Positions 6,334 to 10,690 of a stretch of DNA of 10,690 bases are shown piece after piece (within the stretch, counting starts at the first letter, position 1; every line of letters starts with the position of its first letter). The notes beneath the pieces were generated by a model. That model ran no database searches. It was not told the origin of the DNA and was given only the letters and a program-made list of their open reading frames with translations. The position numbers and the translations under genes were made by a program. Source of the DNA: Paludibacteraceae bacterium (lineage in GTDB: Bacteria; Bacteroidota; Bacteroidia; Bacteroidales; Paludibacteraceae); the NCBI GenBank assembly GCA_018055865.1, contig JAGPGR010000042.1:1-10690 (forward strand), read 5' to 3'.

Positions 6334-6364
6334 TTTGATAAAACCCAAAATAGTACTATCTTTG
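6334..6364 (+). promoter_or_regulatory. Bacteroidota housekeeping promoter for tRNA-Cys
   Basis: TTTG at 6334-6337 and TATCTTTG at 6357-6364 are separated by 19 bases. This matches the Bacteroidota consensus (TTTG, about 19 bases, TAnnTTTG) essentially perfectly. The predicted start near 6370 is about ten bases before the tRNA. Confidence 0.85.
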
Positions 6365-6378
6365 CAGTCCAAAATAAT

Positions 6379-6449
6379 GGTACCTTGGCCGAGTGGTTAG
6401 GCACCGGTCTGCAAAACCGATTACAGCAGTTCGAATCTGCTAGGTACCT
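6379..6449 (+). tRNA. trnC: tRNA-Cys (anticodon GCA)
   Basis: The cloverleaf is complete. The acceptor stem pairs GGTACCT (6379-6385) with AGGTACC (6442-6448). The D arm has GCC/GGC. The anticodon GCA lies at 6411-6413 in the loop CTGCAAA. The T stem pairs AGCAG with CTGCT around TTCGAAT (6431-6436 plus the preceding T). The discriminator base is T at 6449, as expected for tRNA-Cys. The first pair of the anticodon stem (27-43) is a C-A mismatch. The 3' CCA is not encoded, because the gene is followed by CTTC, so it must be added after transcription. Confidence 0.96.
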
Positions 6450-6457
6450 CTTCGATG

Positions 6458-6500
6458 AAAGCCAGCTATAAATTTTTTTTATAGCTGGCTTTTGTTTTTC
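6458..6500 (+). terminator. Rho-independent terminator after tRNA-Cys
   Basis: A perfect 15-bp stem pairs AAAGCCAGCTATAAA (6458-6472) with TTTATAGCTGGCTTT (6478-6492) around a T5 loop and is followed by a T-rich run to 6499. It lies nine bases after the tRNA and separates it from malQ. Confidence 0.9.
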
Positions 6501-6567
6501 GCAAACGTTTTAAATGATATTTGGATAAGCTTTCAGGCATTTTTTATTCTATCGTAGTATGTTTATA

Positions 6568-6575
6568 TATTTTTG
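6568..6575 (+). promoter_or_regulatory. Possible -7 element (TATTTTTG) for malQ
   Basis: TATTTTTG matches TAnnTTTG and lies about 20 bases before the chosen ATG at 6596. No TTTG is found 19 bases upstream, so the match is partial. Transcription from here would exclude the TTG at 6521 as a start codon. Confidence 0.35.
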
Positions 6576-6595
6576 TTAATATTAAATCAAAGGGT

Positions 6596-9268
6596 ATGAG
6601 AGCACAATTCAAATTGAATCACAAGACTGTATGGGGCGAATCAGTCACATTGCTGATATTCAGTCATACATGCAACTATGACAGGTACGATATGACCTGC
6701 GAGAATGAAAATCAATGGAAAGTAAATGTGGAGCTGCCTGATGATACCACCCAAATAAGATACCGGTATGCAATAAAAAAGGCTCAAAACACCTTTCAGC
6801 ACGAGTCTGACGGAATGCGAACCATAAACGTAAAGGCTCACTGTAAAAATATAGTATTCGAGGATTACTGGCGCACTGCCAATGGCGATAGTCCTTTCAC
6901 CACTGTCGCTTTCACCGACTGTTTTTTCAAAAGAAAGAAAAGCCGAAATAAAAAATCAGCGGTCCAAATCAATTTCAAACTTCAACTCAACTGTCCGCAG
7001 CTTGAGCCTGATCGTCATTTTGCCATCATAGGAAATCAAAGTGCACTGGGAAACTGGGATGAGGAAAAAAAGGTAAAATTGAACGATACCGACTTTCCCC
7101 TTTGGACGCTCGAACTGAATACAAAAGACCTGAAATTTCCGCTTGAATATAAGTACCTCATCGTTGATAACAAAACCGACGAAGTACTTGCATGGGGAGG
7201 AGGCCCAAACCGTCAGGTTAAAAGCGCCGATTCCTCAGCGTTTACAACGGTGACCGACGAAAACTTTATCCGAACCGTACCACCCTGGAAAACGGCTGGA
7301 GTGGCCATACCGGTTTTTTCTCTCAGAAGTGACGAAAGCTTTGGTATAGGCGATTTCATGGATTTGAAAAAAATGGTGGACTGGGCAAAAATCACCGGAC
7401 AGCATATCATACAAACTCTGCCTATCAACGATACTATTCTCAATCATTCCAACTACGATTCATATCCTTACAATGCCGTATCGGTTTACGCCCTGCATCC
7501 CATTTATCTCCGTCTGGAACGTATCGGAATTCCCGGCAGGAAGAAGGAACAGCTTTATTTTGAGAAAAAGAAAAAAGAGCTGAATGAAAATACATTCTCC
7601 GATTATCAGAATGTACTGAACGAAAAATGGAAGTATTTCCGTCTGATTTACGGGCAGGAGGGAGCTGAGGTACTTCAATCGGCCGCTTTCGGTGAGTTTT
7701 TTGAGAAAAACCAAAAATGGCTGGTTCCTTATGCAGTTTTTTCGTGTTTAAGAGATAAAAATGGCACGCCCGAATTCGGCAAATGGACTGATCATAAGGT
7801 ATATAATCACGATGAAGTGGAAGCGCTGGCAAGTCCGGATTCTCCTGTTTACAAAGAAATCGGGTTGTATTATTTCCTCCAGTTTCACCTTCACAAGCAG
7901 CTCATTGAAGTCCACCTGTATGCTCATGCCAACGGAGTAGCACTCAAGAGCGATGTACCAATCGGTGTGAGTCCCCGCAGCGTAGATGCCTGGGTGGAAC
8001 CACAGTTGTTCAACATCCATATGCAGGCCGGAGCGCCCCCCGACGATTTTTCAGTCACGGGTCAAAACTGGGGTTTCCCAACCTACAACTGGGAAGAAAT
8101 GGCAAAAGACGGTTACTGCTGGTGGAAAGACCGTTTTCGAAAATTTATGGAATATTTTGATGCCTATCGCATTGATCACTTGCTCGGATTTTTCCGCATC
8201 TGGGAAATCCCTGAAAATGCAGTTTGGGCACTAACCGGCAGTTTCAACCCCTCGCTCCCCTTCAGCATACAGGAATTGCAGTCACGCGGTATTTGGTGGG
8301 ATGAGAATCGCTATCTGAAGCCCTATTTGCGCGAGCATGTCATTCGTGCCATTCTGGGAAAATATGCCGATGATGTGATGCGTGAATATTTACTTACGGA
8401 TGGTTGGCAGAATTTCAGATTCAAACCCGAATTTGATACTCAGAAAAAAATTGAAACTTATTTTGCTTCGTTGGGATATAATTTCACTACTAAGGAAGTG
8501 GCCATTCGCGACGGATTGTACGCCCTTCATTGCGAAGTTTTGATGGTGAGGGATAAAAATCAACCCAATAAATTTCATCCGCGAATAGCCATGCATGGCT
8601 CTCATACCTTCAGAGATTTGGACGAAGAAAGAAGAAGAGCGTTCGACAGGATTTACATTGAGTATTTTTATCACCGTCACAACGAATTCTGGAAAGAGCA
8701 AGCACTCAAAAAACTTCCTGCCATTATCTCATCTACCAATATGCTGGCTTGTGGCGAAGATTTGGGCATGGTGCCCGATTCTGTGCCCGAAGTGATGACG
8801 CAATTGGAAATTATCACGCTGGAAATTCAGCGAATGCCCAAAAAACCGAATACCGAATTTGCTATGCCGGCAGATGCACCTTATTTGTCGGTTTGCACTA
8901 CCTCTACTCACGATATGAATCCGATCAGGGCATGGTGGGAGGAAGATCCGGCTCTCACTCAGCGATTCTACAATCGGGCTTTGGGTATTGAAGGTCCAGC
9001 ACCTGAAACGTGTCTGCCCTGGATTGCCGAAAAAATTATTGATCAGCATTTGCATTCCACGGCTATGCTGGTTATTCTGCCCTGGCAGGATTGGGTGGCA
9101 CTGGATAAAAACCTGCGTCATGAAAATCCAAATGCCGAGCGAATAAACATTCCCGCTGATCCCCGAAATTTCTGGTGTTACCGGATGCATATCACCCTCG
9201 AGCAATTACTTTCACAAAAGAAATTTAATGCCAAAATCAGGAAAATGATTAAAGAGAGCGGAAGATAA
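6596..9268 (+). CDS. malQ: 4-alpha-glucanotransferase with two N-terminal CBM20 domains (DPE2-type GH77 amylomaltase)
   Basis: This cytoplasmic enzyme of 890 residues transfers alpha-1,4-glucan chains between maltodextrins and releases glucose, serving maltose and glycogen use. Two starch-binding CBM20-like domains come first (about 1-95 and 123-220; the second contains GNQSALGNWD at 146-155). The GH77 barrel spans about 230-880. The three catalytic acids are visible: nucleophile Asp527 in YRIDHLLGFFRIWEIP, acid/base Glu721 in GEDLGMVP, and Asp773 in STHDMNPIRAWWEED. About 190 residues separate the first two acids, whereas short amylomaltases have about 50. This insertion and the double CBM20 are typical of plant DPE2 and of Bacteroides MalQ. 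The ATG at 6596 is chosen because it starts the first CBM20 properly (MRAQFKLNHKTVWGES); a TTG at 6521 would add 25 hydrophobic residues and lies upstream of the likely promoter. The gene seems to stand alone. Confidence 0.95.
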   Translation: MRAQFKLNHKTVWGESVTLLIFSHTCNYDRYDMTCENENQWKVNVELPDDTTQIRYRYAIKKAQNTFQHESDGMRTINVKAHCKNIVFEDYWRTANGDSPFTTVAFTDCFFKRKKSRNKKSAVQINFKLQLNCPQLEPDRHFAIIGNQSALGNWDEEKKVKLNDTDFPLWTLELNTKDLKFPLEYKYLIVDNKTDEVLAWGGGPNRQVKSADSSAFTTVTDENFIRTVPPWKTAGVAIPVFSLRSDESFGIGDFMDLKKMVDWAKITGQHIIQTLPINDTILNHSNYDSYPYNAVSVYALHPIYLRLERIGIPGRKKEQLYFEKKKKELNENTFSDYQNVLNEKWKYFRLIYGQEGAEVLQSAAFGEFFEKNQKWLVPYAVFSCLRDKNGTPEFGKWTDHKVYNHDEVEALASPDSPVYKEIGLYYFLQFHLHKQLIEVHLYAHANGVALKSDVPIGVSPRSVDAWVEPQLFNIHMQAGAPPDDFSVTGQNWGFPTYNWEEMAKDGYCWWKDRFRKFMEYFDAYRIDHLLGFFRIWEIPENAVWALTGSFNPSLPFSIQELQSRGIWWDENRYLKPYLREHVIRAILGKYADDVMREYLLTDGWQNFRFKPEFDTQKKIETYFASLGYNFTTKEVAIRDGLYALHCEVLMVRDKNQPNKFHPRIAMHGSHTFRDLDEERRRAFDRIYIEYFYHRHNEFWKEQALKKLPAIISSTNMLACGEDLGMVPDSVPEVMTQLEIITLEIQRMPKKPNTEFAMPADAPYLSVCTTSTHDMNPIRAWWEEDPALTQRFYNRALGIEGPAPETCLPWIAEKIIDQHLHSTAMLVILPWQDWVALDKNLRHENPNAERINIPADPRNFWCYRMHITLEQLLSQKKFNAKIRKMIKESGR

Positions 9269-9272
9269 GGAT

Positions 9273-9288
9273 GATTGGTTGATTGGTT
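9273..9288 (+). repeat. Short tandem repeat, two copies of GATTGGTT
   Basis: The octamer GATTGGTT occurs twice head-to-tail at 9273-9280 and 9281-9288, followed by a partial third unit (GA). It starts four bases after the malQ stop. No function is evident. It could be slippage-generated filler. Confidence 0.7.
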
Positions 9289-9359
9289 GAGTAGAAAAAA
9301 ATGTGTCAATCCGTCCAATGTGTTTTTTTTTTCGTGTTCTTGAAATCTGTGTGCTGAAT

Positions 9360-9390
9360 TTTCAAATAAACGTTGTTTTTGCTAACTTTG
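9360..9390 (+). promoter_or_regulatory. Bacteroidota-type promoter for purM
   Basis: TTTC at 9360-9363 and TAACTTTG at 9383-9390 are separated by 19 bases. The -7 element is a full match to TAnnTTTG and the -33 element differs from TTTG by one base. The predicted start near 9396 leaves a leader of about 20 bases before the ATG at 9416. Confidence 0.75.
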
Positions 9391-9415
9391 CCGTTCTATT
9401 TTTATTCAGCCCATT

Positions 9416-10675
9416 ATGACAGAAAATAAAGATAAATTAAGCGGTCAACGGTATGATTTACGGGGTGTTTCCGCTTCCAAAGAAGATGTACACAACGCTA
9501 TAAAAAGCATTGATAAAGGACTTTTCCCGAATGCATTCTGCAAAATAATTCCTGATTTTCTGGGAAATGACCCTGAATACTGTAACATCATGCATGCCGA
9601 TGGTGCCGGCACAAAATCGTCTTTGGCATACGTATACTGGCGTGAAACAGGTGATTTGACGGTTTGGAAGGGAATTGCACAGGATGCACTGATTATGAAT
9701 ATCGATGATTTGATATGCGTGGGTGCAACAGATAATATTCTACTTTCGTCCACTATCGGTCGGAATAAAAACCGTATTCCGGGTGATGTGATTTCTTCTA
9801 TTATCAACGGAACAAGCGAACTGATTGCTGATTTGCGTGAAATGGGCGTAAACGTCTACGAAACCGGTGGCGAAACGGCAGATGTGGGTGATTTGGTCCG
9901 GACAATAATTGTGGATAGTACCGTAACCTGTCGGATGAAACGATCTGATGTCATTGATAACGCCAACATTCAGCCCGATGATGTGATAGTGGGTTTGTCA
10001 TCTTCCGGTCAGGCAACCTACGAAAAAGAGTACAACGGCGGAATGGGCAGCAATGGACTTACTTCAGCTCGTCACGATGTGTTTGCCCATTATTTAGCCG
10101 AGAAATATCCTGAAAGCTACAATCCGGAAATTCCGGCAGAACTGGCTTATTCGGGTCGATGCCAACTGACTGATGCGATAGAAGGACTGGAAATTGATGC
10201 CGGTAAGCTGGTGCTTTCACCCACGCGGACTTACGCACCAGTAGTTAAAAAAATGCTCGAAACCATGCGTCCGCATATTCATGGCATGGTTCATTGCAGT
10301 GGCGGTGCGCAAACCAAAATTCTCCATTTTATCGACAATCTGAAAGTTGTAAAAAATAATCTTTTCCCCATTCCTCCCCTTTTCAAACTTATCCACGAAC
10401 AATCAGGCACCGACTGGAAAGAAATGTACAAAGTGTTCAATATGGGACACCGGTTGGAAGTTTACCTGCCCCGTGAGCATGCTCAACAAGTAATCGATAT
10501 CTCTAAATCCTATAATATCGATGCGCAGATAGTGGGATATTGCGAAGCTTCGGATAAAAAGGAACTGCTGATTGAGAGTGAGTTTGGAATTTTTGAGTAT
10601 TTAGAGCTCTCTTACAAAAGGATGTATCCAAAGAAAGATGAACCTGTTCATGCAGATTCAAAACTAATCTTATGA
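9416..10675 (+). CDS. purM: Phosphoribosylformylglycinamidine cyclo-ligase (AIR synthetase)
   Basis: This cytoplasmic enzyme of de novo purine synthesis closes the imidazole ring: FGAM plus ATP gives AIR, ADP and phosphate. It has the two-lobed PurM/SelD/ThiL fold. Motifs include DGAGTK (62-67), MNIDDLICVGA (94-104), GGETADVGDLV (151-161), the GLSSSGQATYEKEYNGGMG region (193-211) before SNGLTSAR, SPTRTYAPVVKKML (268-281), HGMVHCSGGAQTKILHF (289-305, the counterpart of HITGGG) and FNMGHRLEVYLP (341-352). At 419 residues it exceeds both the roughly 345 residues of E. coli PurM and the roughly 390 of Bacteroides forms as I recall them. The last 25 or so residues, after FGIFEYLE, form a charged tail without a recognisable motif. 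It has its own promoter. The gene is complete, and the window ends 15 bases after its stop. Confidence 0.95.
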   Translation: MTENKDKLSGQRYDLRGVSASKEDVHNAIKSIDKGLFPNAFCKIIPDFLGNDPEYCNIMHADGAGTKSSLAYVYWRETGDLTVWKGIAQDALIMNIDDLICVGATDNILLSSTIGRNKNRIPGDVISSIINGTSELIADLREMGVNVYETGGETADVGDLVRTIIVDSTVTCRMKRSDVIDNANIQPDDVIVGLSSSGQATYEKEYNGGMGSNGLTSARHDVFAHYLAEKYPESYNPEIPAELAYSGRCQLTDAIEGLEIDAGKLVLSPTRTYAPVVKKMLETMRPHIHGMVHCSGGAQTKILHFIDNLKVVKNNLFPIPPLFKLIHEQSGTDWKEMYKVFNMGHRLEVYLPREHAQQVIDISKSYNIDAQIVGYCEASDKKELLIESEFGIFEYLELSYKRMYPKKDEPVHADSKLIL

Positions 10676-10690
10676 GGCAAATTTAGTGAG

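Noticed and set aside
6521..6595. TTG-initiated 25-residue hydrophobic extension of MalQ, which could look like a signal peptide
   Set aside because: The CBM20 domain starts normally at the ATG at 6596 and a -7-like element lies at 6568-6575, after the TTG. MalQ is expected in the cytoplasm.
8729..9205. 158-codon reverse-strand ORF inside malQ
   Set aside because: It is antisense to the conserved GH77 catalytic region and is explained by the codon pattern of malQ.
9294..9332. A-tract and T-tract after malQ as a possible terminator
   Set aside because: The sequence between the tracts contains a direct repeat of AATGTGT rather than an inverted repeat, so no GC-containing stem forms.

Overview
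The window looks like a chromosomal piece of a Bacteroidota genome, probably order Bacteroidales. The evidence is an AT-rich base composition, A-rich leaders without clear Shine-Dalgarno sequences, several Bacteroidota-type -7 promoter elements (TAnnTTTG), a large PurM, and a plant DPE2-like MalQ with two N-terminal starch-binding domains of the kind seen in Bacteroides. All ten protein genes and the single tRNA lie on the + strand. I see no insertion sequence, phage gene, CRISPR array or clear sign of recent transfer.

Layout. (1) 1-274 is non-coding and holds a possible promoter for a stand-alone short-chain dehydrogenase (275-1003). (2) After a 318-bp gene-free stretch with -7-like elements comes a three-gene unit (1322-4688). 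It encodes a TagD-like cytidylyltransferase fused to a Gfo/Idh/MocA oxidoreductase, a membrane CDP-alcohol phosphatidyltransferase, and a polytopic membrane protein of the lysylphosphatidylglycerol synthase/flippase-like family. Together they look like a pathway that makes a CDP-activated alcohol or polyol, transfers its phospho-alcohol part to an acceptor at the membrane, and perhaps moves the product. The alcohol is unknown. (3) 4747-6196 is an envelope-stress-type module: ECF sigma factor, small single-pass membrane protein (likely anti-sigma factor) and a secreted Spy/CpxP-like protein, closed by a strong terminator. Matching AAACTT-N15-GTCwAA elements precede both the sigma and the anti-sigma gene and resemble ECF promoters, which suggests autoregulation. 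(4) 6334-6492 holds tRNA-Cys(GCA) with a near-perfect promoter and its own terminator. (5) 6596-9268 is malQ, 4-alpha-glucanotransferase. (6) 9416-10675 is purM, purine biosynthesis, with a good promoter and a C-terminal tail that looks long. The window ends 15 bases later.

How the parts relate. The fusion enzyme, transferase and membrane protein form the only clear pathway cluster. The sigma module starts 58 bp downstream with no visible terminator between, so read-through from the lipid/polyol genes into the stress module is possible. The tRNA, malQ and purM appear to be independent housekeeping units. The most interesting material is the CDP-alcohol cluster with unknown product and the paired ECF promoter elements.
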